Source of the DNA: an uncultured Acetatifactor sp. | GTDB lineage: Bacteria; Bacillota; Clostridia; Lachnospirales; Lachnospiraceae | Assembly: GCA_910587555.1 (NCBI GenBank) | Contig: CAJULV010000020.1 | Coordinates: forward strand, 24,046-65,298 | Length of the DNA stretch: 41,253 nucleotides | Direction of reading: 5' to 3' | Shown here: positions 33,277 to 41,100 of the stretch, one piece after another | How positions within the stretch are numbered: the stretch's first letter is position 1 | How the letters are laid out: each line of letters opens with the position of its first letter | Position numbers and translations under genes: made by a program | Notes under the pieces: generated by a model | Database searches by the model: none | Seen by the model: only the letters and a program-made list of their open reading frames with translations | What the model was told of the DNA's origin: nothing

Positions 33277-34266
33277 TTATTCTATCTCTATTTCTGGTAT
33301 ATTTACCAATTGCTGTAATTTTTCTCTTAATACTTTCTTATCGGGCAATTGCAATTTATATTCGGCCACAAGCATTGGTGACATACTCCTGCTCATTGCA
33401 TATTCAACAACCTCATCATTCTTTGTTGCACACAAGATCAATCCAACACTTGGATTCTCATGCTCCTTTTTCACCTGTCTGTCCAACGCCTCCAGATAAA
33501 AATCCATTTTTGAAACATATTCCGGCTTGAATTTTCCAACCTTTAATTCAAATGCCACCAAGCATTGTAACCCTCGATGAAAAAACAATAAATCGATCGC
33601 ATAATCTTCTCCTCCAACCTGCACTTTATATTCTTCATCTATAAACGTAAAATCCCTTCCCAACTCCAAGATGAAGTCTCGCATTTTTAAGATCAGCGCT
33701 TTCCTTAGATCATTTTCTTTATATGGACTTGGCAGGTTCAGAAATTCAACAACATAAGAATCAAAAAAAGGATTATTATTTATTTTGTTTATTTTTTCAG
33801 GCAGTACTTTACCTTTCGATAACATAAAACGTTCATAATAAGCACTGTCTAATTGCCTTTCCAACTCACGCTTACTATAATTCTCTTGTATGCATAATCT
33901 CAAATAAAATTCTTTTTCTTCAATGCTTTTTGTGCTTGACAAAATCAGCAGGTTATTTGTCCAATTGATTTGTGTCACCAGTGGTGACACTTTTTCATAA
34001 TTCGCATAAGTTTCATAAAATTGTTTCATACGGTAAAGGACACGACGATTAAATCCTTTTATCCCTGGAAATGTATCTTGTATATATCTGGAAAGTTCAT
34101 CAATGTACGAATCTCCATAGGATGCTGTTTTTGCCTCTTCGCTGATAAATTGCCCTATACGCCAATACATATTGATCAGCTCTTCATTTACCTTCCGATA
34201 TGCATTCTTTTTTGCACTTTCTATAATGGCAACCACTTTCGTAAAGGTTCTCTCCATTTCATCCAT
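33277..34266 (-). CDS. YhcG-type PD-(D/E)XK nuclease (DUF1016)
   Basis: A 329-residue protein. The N-terminal DUF1016 helical domain contains VNEELINMYWRIGQFISEE, FPGIKGFNRRVLYRMKQFYETY and WTNNLLIL. The C-terminal nuclease domain has FTFIDEEYKVQVGGEDYAIDLLFFH and LVAFELKVGKFKPEY, giving the catalytic Asp and the E-x-K. Both parts look complete. Family members cluster with restriction and other mobile defence genes; the cellular target is unknown. It is AT-rich and codon-poor compared with the core genes, and sits just beyond the IS630 element, which fits transfer. Confidence 0.9.
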   Translation of the reverse strand: MDEMERTFTKVVAIIESAKKNAYRKVNEELINMYWRIGQFISEEAKTASYGDSYIDELSRYIQDTFPGIKGFNRRVLYRMKQFYETYANYEKVSPLVTQINWTNNLLILSSTKSIEEKEFYLRLCIQENYSKRELERQLDSAYYERFMLSKGKVLPEKINKINNNPFFDSYVVEFLNLPSPYKENDLRKALILKMRDFILELGRDFTFIDEEYKVQVGGEDYAIDLLFFHRGLQCLVAFELKVGKFKPEYVSKMDFYLEALDRQVKKEHENPSVGLILCATKNDEVVEYAMSRSMSPMLVAEYKLQLPDKKVLREKLQQLVNIPEIEIE

Positions 34267-34390
34267 ATTATATCCTCACAGATTGATTTCATCTAGTACA
34301 CCGCTGCATCCATATCCTGGCAAAATATGACTTCCTCCACAATCACATTTCATAAATTTACATAAAGAATTAATATATATTATTCTAAAT

Positions 34391-34867
34391 TCACTCCCCA
34401 ACTACCTCTTTTCTATGCATCAGATGAATGCCGATGTGCCCTATGCCCAGGAGGATTACCGCAGCCATCAATGCCGGATTCCTCCCGTAGACTGCCAGCA
34501 GAAAAAAGGCCGCCACGGGAAGTGTGGCCCCGGCTACAGGCAGGCCCAGGAAGCTGCTGTAAAAATCTCCCATGGTCTTTTCACTGCGAAAATACCGCAC
34601 CCAGTAAAGCTCATAGCACACCATCAGCAGAAAGGACAACAGCAGCCACCAGGACCAGGGAGACCATGGTTTTATGTTAAAATCGGAAAAAATCAGTACC
34701 AGACAGGATACCAGAACCTCCCCCGTCCGTTCCAGAAACACCAGTATTTTCTTCTCGTTTCCCGCATATTTTTCATAGTTTTTCGGTTGATTCTTTGTCC
34801 ACAGAAGATTGGGCAGCATCAGCATAATCAGGTAAATCAGTCCCACATAGGAAAATCCAAACGCCAT
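34391..34867 (-). CDS. Small integral membrane protein, unknown function
   Basis: About 158 residues from the ATG at 34867, seven bases after GGGAGGAG; a GTG two codons earlier overlaps the ribosome binding site. Four to five hydrophobic helices are visible, including SYVGLIYLIMLMLPNLLW, LVSCLVLIFSDF and PVAAFFLLAVYG. Conserved-looking aromatic and charged residues (LLWTKNQPKNYEKY; YELYWVRYFRSEKTMGDFY) lie between helices. I do not recognise the family with confidence. It is preceded two bases away by a small open frame. Confidence 0.75.
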   Translation of the reverse strand: MAFGFSYVGLIYLIMLMLPNLLWTKNQPKNYEKYAGNEKKILVFLERTGEVLVSCLVLIFSDFNIKPWSPWSWWLLLSFLLMVCYELYWVRYFRSEKTMGDFYSSFLGLPVAGATLPVAAFFLLAVYGRNPALMAAVILLGIGHIGIHLMHRKEVVGE

Positions 34868-34869
34868 TC

Positions 34870-34938
34870 TCACTCCTCCCGGACTGCGGCAAACCCTATG
34901 GCTTCCGCTATCTCTTTTCTCAACCCTTCCGCAGCCAT
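34870..34938 (-). CDS. Possible 22-residue peptide coupled to the membrane protein gene
   Basis: ATG at 34938 with AAGGATGAGG about six bases upstream, ending TGA two bases before the start of the membrane protein gene. The peptide is MAAEGLRKEIAEAIGFAAVR and two glutamates, a charged amphipathic helix. The same frame stays open another 20 codons upstream (NPGGLQYIEKDEEN) without a standard start. It may be a real small protein, a longer protein with an unusual start, or a remnant. Confidence 0.3.
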   Translation of the reverse strand: MAAEGLRKEIAEAIGFAAVREE

Positions 34939-34999
34939 ATTTTCCTCATCCTTCTCTATATACTGCAGACCGCCAGGATTTACAGTGATGCTTCCTTCC

Positions 35000-35413
35000 C
35001 TATGAAAGCCGGATTCCGTCCGGCAGGAGGATCTCCCCCTCATCTCCGCTTACATCAAAGAAACCCACGGCATGCTTCTCCGCAAGCCGCCTTACCGTTT
35101 CATAAGCTTCTTCCGCAGCAGACCAGGGAAAGGCGGCATAAATCACTTCCCGGCCAATACAATAATCCACAAGGCGGCTTTCCAAATCCCCGTCTTTTTC
35201 CAACTCCTCCATGCCCGGCGCATATGCCCCGTTCATGGGCGGAAAAATATCTTTCATCTCCATAAACCAATTCTGCAGGGCAGGAGCAGAAACGCCGATA
35301 GTCTGGTAATCATGATCCTCCTCCCAAGCGGTCTGTTTCTCATACCATGCCATGAATGCCTCTCTTGTATCAGGCGCTTTTGTCTTTTCAAATACCATTA
35401 AATCGTAACTCAT
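35000..35413 (-). CDS. Hypothetical soluble protein, about 137 residues
   Basis: The ATG at 35413, giving MSYDLMVFEKTKAPDTREAF, has AAGGAG about nine bases upstream and is preferred over an in-frame start at 35458. The protein is acidic and rich in aromatic residues (WYEKQTAWEEDHDY, LQNWFMEMKDIFPPMNG, FPWSAAEEAY) and ends HAVGFFDVSGDEGEILLP. The pattern looks like a conserved family shared with other bacteria, but I cannot name it. No signal peptide or membrane segment. Confidence 0.75.
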   Translation of the reverse strand: MSYDLMVFEKTKAPDTREAFMAWYEKQTAWEEDHDYQTIGVSAPALQNWFMEMKDIFPPMNGAYAPGMEELEKDGDLESRLVDYCIGREVIYAAFPWSAAEEAYETVRRLAEKHAVGFFDVSGDEGEILLPDGIRLS

Positions 35414-35480
35414 CCCACTCTCTCCTTCTTTTTGAAAACTTCCATTGGCCCGGGACATTATTTGCTCTTTTTCACCTGCC

Positions 35481-36059
35481 TCATTTCCCCTCTGGTTCTT
35501 TACAGGCAGCCCTTCCCTCCTGCTTTAAAAATTGCCCGATTTTCTCTGTCACTTCCGCCGCATCCAAAACACGATCACCCATCTTCTGTCCATACAAATG
35601 CCGTTCAATTCCCAGTACCCGCCCTGAATATCCGCTGCCCTCAAACCACTTCTCCAGACAGGACACAAAATCCGGAGAAGTTTCCGCTTTACCGTACACA
35701 CCTATAATGTACAGACGTTTAACAACTTCCTCATATCTGCTCTCATTGTGACTGAAATAATCCTGGCAGCGCTCATGAAAAATAAAATACAGGGAAGCCG
35801 GATTTCCGCAGTACATGGGCACAATCAGAATAACCCTGTCATAACGGCACATTTCGCCGTACAGGCTGTAAACATCATCTTCCCTGTACTTACACACGCC
35901 GCCAAAGCATTCATATTCACATCCGCAGCAGGGATGGGCATTCAGTTCCCTGAACCGGACTACTTTGTCATTACCGGACCCTGCCGACGCTATGTACTGC
36001 CCGATTTGATCACAATTTCCATTCTTTCTGCTCGAAAAACTGATAATCAGATTATCCAT
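35481..36059 (-). CDS. Flavodoxin-like / NADPH-dependent FMN reductase-type protein
   Basis: About 192 residues from the ATG at 36059, preceded by AAAGGGA. The N-terminal phosphate-binding loop for FMN is FSSRKNGNCDQIGQYI. A cysteine-rich segment HPCCGCEYECFGGVC follows, common in iron-sulfur flavoproteins of clostridia. Next comes VILIVPMYCGNPASLYFIFHER, which lines the isoalloxazine site. It probably carries electrons or reduces small molecules; the partner is unknown. No operon partner is obvious; the next gene to the left begins 68 bases away on the same strand. Confidence 0.8.
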   Translation of the reverse strand: MDNLIISFSSRKNGNCDQIGQYIASAGSGNDKVVRFRELNAHPCCGCEYECFGGVCKYREDDVYSLYGEMCRYDRVILIVPMYCGNPASLYFIFHERCQDYFSHNESRYEEVVKRLYIIGVYGKAETSPDFVSCLEKWFEGSGYSGRVLGIERHLYGQKMGDRVLDAAEVTEKIGQFLKQEGRAACKEPEGK

Positions 36060-36237
36060 GGCTTTCCCTTTCCGAAAAGTATCTCCCGTTTCCAAATCCG
36101 CTCCGGAAACCTTATGTTGAAAATCTGCTGTCCAAACTTATTATACTATATTCCCCTTTTCGTTTCCAGTGCCAATTTGCGCTGTTTGGCCTTATTCCCT
36201 GACCATCGGTACTTTTCATAGGGCGGACTTTCGCTGA
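36060..36237. other. Left part of a gene-poor region; no gene seen
   Basis: Together with the repeat at 36238-36386 and the promoter region up to 36524 this forms a 465-base stretch without a gene. No convincing signal apart from a CATCGGTACTTTT sequence at about 36203, which resembles the GGTACTT units inside the neighbouring repeat. Confidence 0.4.
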
Positions 36238-36386
36238 CAGATGGCCGTTGTTTCTGTGAGGACTGTAAAAAAACGTCGGTACTTAGGCACCGTACTTTGG
36301 TGCCTGGCAGCAGTACTTCGGTGCCATTGTACCGCTACGTTTTGGCCCAAGCGAGAGCGTGTCCGAACAGAAATGACGGCCATCTG
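36238..36386. repeat. Nested inverted-repeat element, about 149 bp
   Basis: Outer arms are CAGATGGCCGTTGTTTCTGT (36238-36257) and the reverse complement of the same sequence with two mismatches (36367-36386). Inside are a second pair (AACGTCGGTAC / GTACCGCTACGTT) and a central GGCACC-7-GGTGCC hairpin. Three GTACTT-A/T/C-GG units alternate around them. It could fold as a branched cruciform or RNA. It has no coding capacity and lies between two oppositely oriented genes. Confidence 0.7.
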
Positions 36387-36449
36387 ACTGCTAATCCATG
36401 AACAGGAATGACCCCTTGGACAGGCAGGTAAAACGGAATCATATGCCTG

Positions 36450-36478
36450 TTGTTTTTCCCGCTTTGGTATGCTACAAT
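36450..36478 (+). promoter_or_regulatory. Promoter of the DUF4304 gene, extended -10
   Basis: TTGTTT (36450-36455) and TACAAT (36473-36478) with a 17-base spacer; TG one base before the -10 gives an extended -10. The start codon lies 47 bases downstream behind GGGGGAA. Confidence 0.7.
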
Positions 36479-36524
36479 TTTCCCTGTACGGAATGGAAGA
36501 TCCAAGGTTAGGGGGAATAATATT

Positions 36525-37229
36525 ATGCGGCAGCATGACAAAATAATCAATATGGCTGCAAAAAAGGTACTCGCACCGAAGGGACTTTTTCGACAGGGAA
36601 CGTCGAGAACCTGGTTAGACGACAACGGATACTTTGTCATTTTTGTTGTGTTTGATTCCGGAAATTGGTCCAAAGGTTCTTATTTGGGAGTTGGAATTGA
36701 CTTTTTTTGGGAGAAAAGCGACAGCTTAAACAATGTATTATCTTATTCTTATGGGAATCGGGAAAACGAATTCTGCAGCTATGATGGAAACGATGATGAA
36801 TTTCAAGCAAAGATGGAAGAATTTGCTGAAACAGGCCTGCGGAAAGTGATGGAATACCGCAAATTTAAGGATATGGATTATGCGAAAAAGTGCCTTGAAC
36901 AGAAGGTATCCGATTTACCGGAAAATCGACGATTTTGGGAAGTCTATGATTTGGCAATGTTATGCTTTCTCAAAGGCGATTTTGAGAATGGCGTAACGAT
37001 ATTTGAAAATTATTTGGATCTGTTAGAGAAATCCATTTATGTGGGCGATATTTATATAGAGTGGCATGAAACCTTTTACAAGCATTGTATCAATTCTATC
37101 AAACCCTTTTTGACCACTAAAGAAGCCGCACAAAAAATGGTTTTAGATATGATTAAGCGACGGAGGGACTATTTTAGCAGTAAATCCTCCTTTAAAAAGA
37201 TGAATAAAGAAAGATTCCTTTTGCATTAA
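36525..37229 (+). CDS. DUF4304-like protein
   Basis: A 234-residue soluble protein from the ATG at 36525, with TTAGGGGGAA about 8 bases upstream. The N-terminal half resembles DUF4304: AAKKVLAPKGLFRQGTSRTW, then FVIFVVFDSGNW and SYLGVGIDFFWEKSD. The C-terminal half is helical, with AMLCFLKGDFENGVTIFENY resembling a tetratricopeptide-like pair. The gene is clearly AT-rich and prefers A/T-ending codons, unlike the core. It has its own promoter and no partner. Function unknown; such proteins are often found in polymorphic-toxin or defence neighbourhoods. Confidence 0.7.
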   Translation: MRQHDKIINMAAKKVLAPKGLFRQGTSRTWLDDNGYFVIFVVFDSGNWSKGSYLGVGIDFFWEKSDSLNNVLSYSYGNRENEFCSYDGNDDEFQAKMEEFAETGLRKVMEYRKFKDMDYAKKCLEQKVSDLPENRRFWEVYDLAMLCFLKGDFENGVTIFENYLDLLEKSIYVGDIYIEWHETFYKHCINSIKPFLTTKEAAQKMVLDMIKRRRDYFSSKSSFKKMNKERFLLH

Positions 37230-37242
37230 ACCAGCCCTCTGC

Positions 37243-37312
37243 AGCGTGTTTGTAAATTCCTTCCTGCCCTCTGCACATCCCACATTTAGCAGAAAGCATT
37301 TTCAAACACGCT
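37243..37312. repeat. 70-bp inverted-repeat element (AGCGTGTTTG ends)
   Basis: Left arm AGCGTGTTTGTAAATTCCTTC (37243-37263) pairs imperfectly with the right arm ending TTCAAACACGCT at 37312. The outer ten bases, AGCGTGTTTG, are perfect. A short GC-rich loop region lies between. It lies 14 bases after the DUF4304 gene. I recall similar sequences scattered through Lachnospiraceae genomes, which points to a REP- or MITE-type repeat. Confidence 0.65.
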
Positions 37313-37443
37313 CTGGATTCGGAAAGACGAAAAATATGTTTCCTGGCAATTAAAATAACTTTCTTGCTTCTTTTCAGTTCCGGAAACAGTTCACTCTTAT
37401 GATGATGAGTTGTCTACTTTTCATACTGACAATTCTGCTGTTT

Positions 37444-38004
37444 TTATTCTCCAATTATTTCCACCCCGTCCGGAAAATCCCGTATTACAAGCGCACAGGT
37501 ATTTGTAAGTCTCACATTATTCTTGAAAGGATATGACAATCTGCCCCTTCTTTCCCCCGTTATGCAATGAACGTCCAATTTCGTATCTATCAGGCCCAAA
37601 TTGTTCTCTAAATTATTAGAAAAAATGAGGCTTCCGGCACTTACCCCGATTACCAGGCCATCGCCATTGATATACTCCATCAGAGATTGACAAAACCCTG
37701 TTGCATTGATTCTTTCCAATAAGTAATGTGTGCTGCCTCCGCACAAATATACCACATCATATTGCTGCAGCTCCTCAAGCTCCATTCCGGTATGCAAATC
37801 ATATACCTTAATGTTTTTATCTAAGATACCGCATTTTAACAGATCATTCATGCATTTCGGCAAAACTTCTATTGCATCTGCATCTATGGCGGCCGTAGGG
37901 ATAAATAACGCCTTTACACAAGACATCTCTTTCCCTGCCATGTCCACAAAGCACGCTTTTATTTCTTCCGTTTCCAAACCTGCCGAGGTCAATAATACTC
38001 TCAT
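37444..38004 (-). CDS. Peptidase S51 (dipeptidase E-like)
   Basis: A 186-residue protein of the S51 class I glutamine amidotransferase-like fold. It has VVYLCGGSTHYLLE and the nucleophile elbow GLVIGVSAGSLIFS, with the catalytic serine in GVSAGS. A histidine follows in DVHCITGERRGRL. It is somewhat short compared with E. coli PepE (229), missing some C-terminal segment. AAGGAGG precedes the ATG by four or five bases. It starts nine bases after the XRE gene, so it is co-transcribed with it. Confidence 0.85.
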   Translation of the reverse strand: MRVLLTSAGLETEEIKACFVDMAGKEMSCVKALFIPTAAIDADAIEVLPKCMNDLLKCGILDKNIKVYDLHTGMELEELQQYDVVYLCGGSTHYLLERINATGFCQSLMEYINGDGLVIGVSAGSLIFSNNLENNLGLIDTKLDVHCITGERRGRLSYPFKNNVRLTNTCALVIRDFPDGVEIIGE

Positions 38005-38013
38005 ACTCCCTCC

Positions 38014-38637
38014 TTATTCTGACCAATTCATCTGTTCATGAGAAATACCTGATTTTCTGCATTCATTGCATACCTGTTCTTTTTCAGCCTGATTTCCAAT
38101 CTGATATTTTAGAATCTTGTCTTTGAAAACAATATATTTTACATTACCTGCCTTAAAATCTACAAACCAATTCTGACCTTGAACAGGATCAGACAACATA
38201 ACTTTTGAAATTAGCTCCGGAAAATCTTTTCTATCACTTGTAAAAAACAGTACCGTCCAGTATTTGGGTTTCCCTCCGGTATTCCACAGCTCAATTTTAT
38301 GAACATTCAGACAGTCAATGATACTGTCATCCATTATGCTTTCTTTAATTAATACTCCTTCATACAATTCCTGTTTCCTTTTTCGAATTGCATTATTGCC
38401 GCAGATAGAAATGTCTTTAATCTCATTTAATGTCAATTCATCTTTTAGCAAAATATCCATGGATACTTGAAAGATTTCTCCCAGTATCAATAATTTTTCT
38501 GTCTCCGGCAATGCAATATCAGCTTCCCATTTCGATATGGATTGCCTGCTGACATTACATATGGATGCAAGTTCTTCCTGGGTCATTCCGTTCGCTTTCC
38601 TCAATTCCATAATTTTCTCTGATAGTTTCACCGTCAT
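38014..38637 (-). CDS. XRE-family regulator with C-terminal extension
   Basis: A 207-residue regulator. Residues about 1-65 are a Cro/CI-type helix-turn-helix: MELRKANGMTQEELASICNVS, RQSISKWEADIALPETEKLL, then ILGEIFQVSMDILL. The remaining 140 residues, including the segment WTVLFFTSDRKDFPELISK, are of unknown fold and may sense a ligand. The ATG at 38637 lies only two bases after GAGGAGG, so a GTG two codons on (38631) may be the true start. A TATAAT at 38660-38655 upstream lacks a clear -35. Both genes of this pair are AT-rich, suggesting joint acquisition. Confidence 0.87.
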   Translation of the reverse strand: MTVKLSEKIMELRKANGMTQEELASICNVSRQSISKWEADIALPETEKLLILGEIFQVSMDILLKDELTLNEIKDISICGNNAIRKRKQELYEGVLIKESIMDDSIIDCLNVHKIELWNTGGKPKYWTVLFFTSDRKDFPELISKVMLSDPVQGQNWFVDFKAGNVKYIVFKDKILKYQIGNQAEKEQVCNECRKSGISHEQMNWSE

Positions 38638-38766
38638 TGCCTCCTCTTCTCATATTATACAAAAAGACAATGCTTTTCACCACCAACATCAAAGTGCATT
38701 TCGGCAACCTGCAGTTGCAAAAAACATGTTTAAGGGCCGGACGGATTAGGGATCGGAATCCTTTGC

Positions 38767-39231
38767 TTATGGCTCCTGCGTTTTCAGATATTTCCGCAAA
38801 AGGGGGACATCCTGCATCTCGGCTCCCTGGAAATTGCCATAGAACCTGGCGGCCTCTTCATTTGTGGCCCGAATCAGATAATATTGGTCTATGCCGTTCC
38901 GGGCACAGTCTTTTTCCAGTTCTGCGAAGAGCATTCGGGCAATCCCTCTATGCCTGTAAGCCTTGAGGACATAGACCCAGTCCACATATGCCATCCTGTA
39001 TCCATCCTGCATACATCCGTAAAAATGATACTCTATACGTCCGACTACCCTTTCATCTTCTTTCGCCAGAATGGACGTGGTCCCGGCATAAAAAGGATCA
39101 GAAATCCTGTTTCTTATCCCCTGCTCATCCACTGTGTCGGCAGTCATCTTGTCGGGTTCTTCCCCCATGGCCTCCTTTAAATACGCAATATATGCCTCTA
39201 TATTCTTCTCGTTCAATCGCTCAAATATCAT
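38767..39231 (-). CDS. GNAT family N-acetyltransferase
   Basis: A 154-residue acetyltransferase with the core VDWVYVLKAYRHRGIARMLFAELEKDCARNG, where the RxRGIA loop binds acetyl-CoA, followed by RATNEEAARFYGNFQGAE. It starts one base after the stop of the APH-type kinase gene, with GGAG seven bases before the ATG, so the two are translationally coupled. Coupling to an antibiotic-kinase-like gene suggests, but does not prove, a role in drug modification. Confidence 0.9.
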   Translation of the reverse strand: MIFERLNEKNIEAYIAYLKEAMGEEPDKMTADTVDEQGIRNRISDPFYAGTTSILAKEDERVVGRIEYHFYGCMQDGYRMAYVDWVYVLKAYRHRGIARMLFAELEKDCARNGIDQYYLIRATNEEAARFYGNFQGAEMQDVPLLRKYLKTQEP

Positions 39232-39232
39232 C

Positions 39233-40054
39233 TTATTCTCCGCTTTCCAGACCTATGGCAGCAGCCACCTCCAGTTCTTCCCTGACCATCTCATCGCCAT
39301 CCTCCAGGCGCCAGATATTTTCCAGAACCGTCTCCATAAAGAAGAGCTTCCCGATATCCGCCTGGGGATAGCCTGTCTGTCCGCCAAGCAGCCGTATCAC
39401 CTCCCGGATATGCTCCCTGTGCGGACATGTGTGTTCCGTATCCAGTTCATTGAGTATGAACCGGGGCAGATCCAGGATTGCCGGGCCCATCACCCCTTTC
39501 GGGTCAATCATGGCGTAACTGCCGTCGTCTCTCGACAGCAGGTTGTCATGGTGCAGGTCACCGTGGAGAAGCACCCTGTCCGGATATTTCCCGAACACTT
39601 CCGCACAGATTCCCCGCGCCCTGACTGCCAGGTCCGAAACCTCCCGGTCCACAGAATTCCGCATGCAATAATCGCAGATCCCCTCCAGCCAGTCCAGATA
39701 AGTCTCGCCCTCCCCGGCAGGCATATGTATCTCACGGAATATCTGGGAAAATATCTTGATCCGCGTTTCCAGGGAGGCTTCCCTGCGCAGTACGGTCCCC
39801 GGAAAGATGCGTTCCTCCAAAAGGAGTCCGGCATTTTCGTCATAGGCATATACCCTGCAGCTATGCCTGCCGGACAGCTCCGTCAGCATCCGATGCTCGG
39901 ATTTGAGCCGGGATATGTTCCTGTCTATTTTCAAAATGACAGGGCCGAACCGCTCCGACTCCGCCGATAAGACTGCTTTTGTGGGATGTAAGTAAATTTC
40001 TTCGCAGCGGTTCAGTCCCCACCTTTCTGCCGCACCTTTTATCTGATTTTCCAA
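39233..40054 (-). CDS. APH-like phosphotransferase (APH(6)/hydroxyurea kinase type)
   Basis: A 273-residue kinase of the aminoglycoside phosphotransferase fold. The catalytic loop is LLHGDLHHDNLL with Asp as the base, and the metal-binding Asp lies in AMIDPKGVMGPAILDLPRF. N-terminal nucleotide-binding residues include VILKIDRN and the glutamate in LKSEHRMLTEL. The HGDLHH and DPKG pair is typical of streptomycin 6-kinase and hydroxyurea phosphotransferase. It starts with a TTG at 40054, six bases after AGGAG. Resistance is possible, but many chromosomal members have other substrates. Confidence 0.87.
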   Translation of the reverse strand: MENQIKGAAERWGLNRCEEIYLHPTKAVLSAESERFGPVILKIDRNISRLKSEHRMLTELSGRHSCRVYAYDENAGLLLEERIFPGTVLRREASLETRIKIFSQIFREIHMPAGEGETYLDWLEGICDYCMRNSVDREVSDLAVRARGICAEVFGKYPDRVLLHGDLHHDNLLSRDDGSYAMIDPKGVMGPAILDLPRFILNELDTEHTCPHREHIREVIRLLGGQTGYPQADIGKLFFMETVLENIWRLEDGDEMVREELEVAAAIGLESGE

Positions 40055-40205
40055 TTTGCTCTCCTATCCTGACTCTGCTTGTCTTTTCCTGAACACCTGT
40101 CCATGTCCCCATGGCTTTCCCCAGGTTTCCTGTGCTCCTTCTTTTCAAGAACTGTCCTTTGACAGACGATCTCTTGGTAGTGTCTGTGGATTGGTCCTGA
40201 TTTTT

Positions 40206-40237
40206 CGTAACAGTTCAGACAGCGCTGAACTGTTGCG
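40206..40237 (+). terminator. Terminator-like hairpin AACAGTTCAG/CTGAACTGTT
   Basis: Perfect 10-bp stem, extended by three more pairs including one T-G, with a 6-base loop. It is followed on the plus strand by ATTTTTC. The flanks are direct repeats GATTTTTC on both sides. No plus-strand gene ends here, so it may be a repeat rather than a terminator. It lies in a 220-base gap before the kinase gene. Confidence 0.5.
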
Positions 40238-40274
40238 ATTTTTCATCTTCTCCAACCGCCCCCTAAAGGAGAAG

Positions 40275-40598
40275 TCAGGAATATTTTCCTAAAATCCTCT
40301 TATAAACCCGATAGGCAAGATAAATCCCGGCCGTGCAGCCAAACACTAACATTACCATTCCGGCTGCAGGAAAGATTACAAATAGAATCCCGTTCAGCCC
40401 AAAGAAGAAGGCACAGTTTTTATATAATCCGGCCATCTCCACATTATAGCCTTTTATGTCCTTAACCTTATCTTTCAGGGAAGTATCTCCGCTCCAGAAG
40501 CTTATAGGCTCGTCGCTGTCTCTACTATAAATGCTTATGATTAAAAAAGGAAAAGAACATAATAAGCAGCATACCAGACTTATGATTCTTCCTACCAT
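40275..40598 (-). CDS. Small membrane protein, unknown function
   Basis: About 107 residues from the ATG at 40598, which has GGAGGAG eight bases upstream. Three hydrophobic helices: IISLVCCLLCSFPFLIISIY, AFFFGLNGILFVIFPAAGMV and a following MLVFGCTAGIYLAY. A polar loop SFWSGDTSLKDKVKDIKGYN lies between the first two, as in small clostridial membrane proteins. I cannot name the family. It is AT-rich compared with the kinase gene. Confidence 0.7.
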   Translation of the reverse strand: MVGRIISLVCCLLCSFPFLIISIYSRDSDEPISFWSGDTSLKDKVKDIKGYNVEMAGLYKNCAFFFGLNGILFVIFPAAGMVMLVFGCTAGIYLAYRVYKRILGKYS

Positions 40599-40783
40599 AT
40601 CCCAATCTCCTCCCCCCATGCCTGCTATCATTGATTATAAAATATTTACCTGGCATTTACAATACACAGCAATAAATTTATTTATTTCAAATGCTCCTTT
40701 ATAAATAATAATACAGAGCGCATAGCTTTATTTTACTATACGCCCTGACGCTGTATTCCTTATTTTGTTATTCATGGCCATGC

Positions 40784-41020
40784 TTATACTTCTGATAGAA
40801 AAATCTCCGTTATACCAGTCAATCCATATCGGGATACCAATTCTGTTATGCCTGATTTTATCTCGTCCCGGCAAAAATCATTCTTCTGTAAAAAATCATC
40901 GTCCTTGTCATTGAGATAAGAATAAAACAGCAGTGCCACCTCCAAATTTACCATATTGTTATCAGACGTCATATCGTATATCTGATTTTCAGCTTCGTTA
41001 ATCTTCCCATTGTCAACCAT
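40784..41020 (-). CDS. Short DUF6483-like protein, probably N-terminally truncated
   Basis: 78 residues starting ATG at 41020, with AAGGG six bases upstream. Its text, NGKINEAENQIYDM, LEVALLFYSYLNDKDDDFL and EEIKSG-like RDEIKSGITELVSRYGL, matches what I recall as the C-terminal part of DUF6483 proteins, which are usually much longer. The N-terminal half is absent. It may be a remnant or a short family member. Confidence 0.5.
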   Translation of the reverse strand: MVDNGKINEAENQIYDMTSDNNMVNLEVALLFYSYLNDKDDDFLQKNDFCRDEIKSGITELVSRYGLTGITEIFLSEV

Positions 41021-41100
41021 ATCGGCCCTTCATTGTTCCGGCGCTATCCCACGATTCCCCCCCTTACCGCAATGCAAAAGCCCCTATTTTGTAAAATCTC

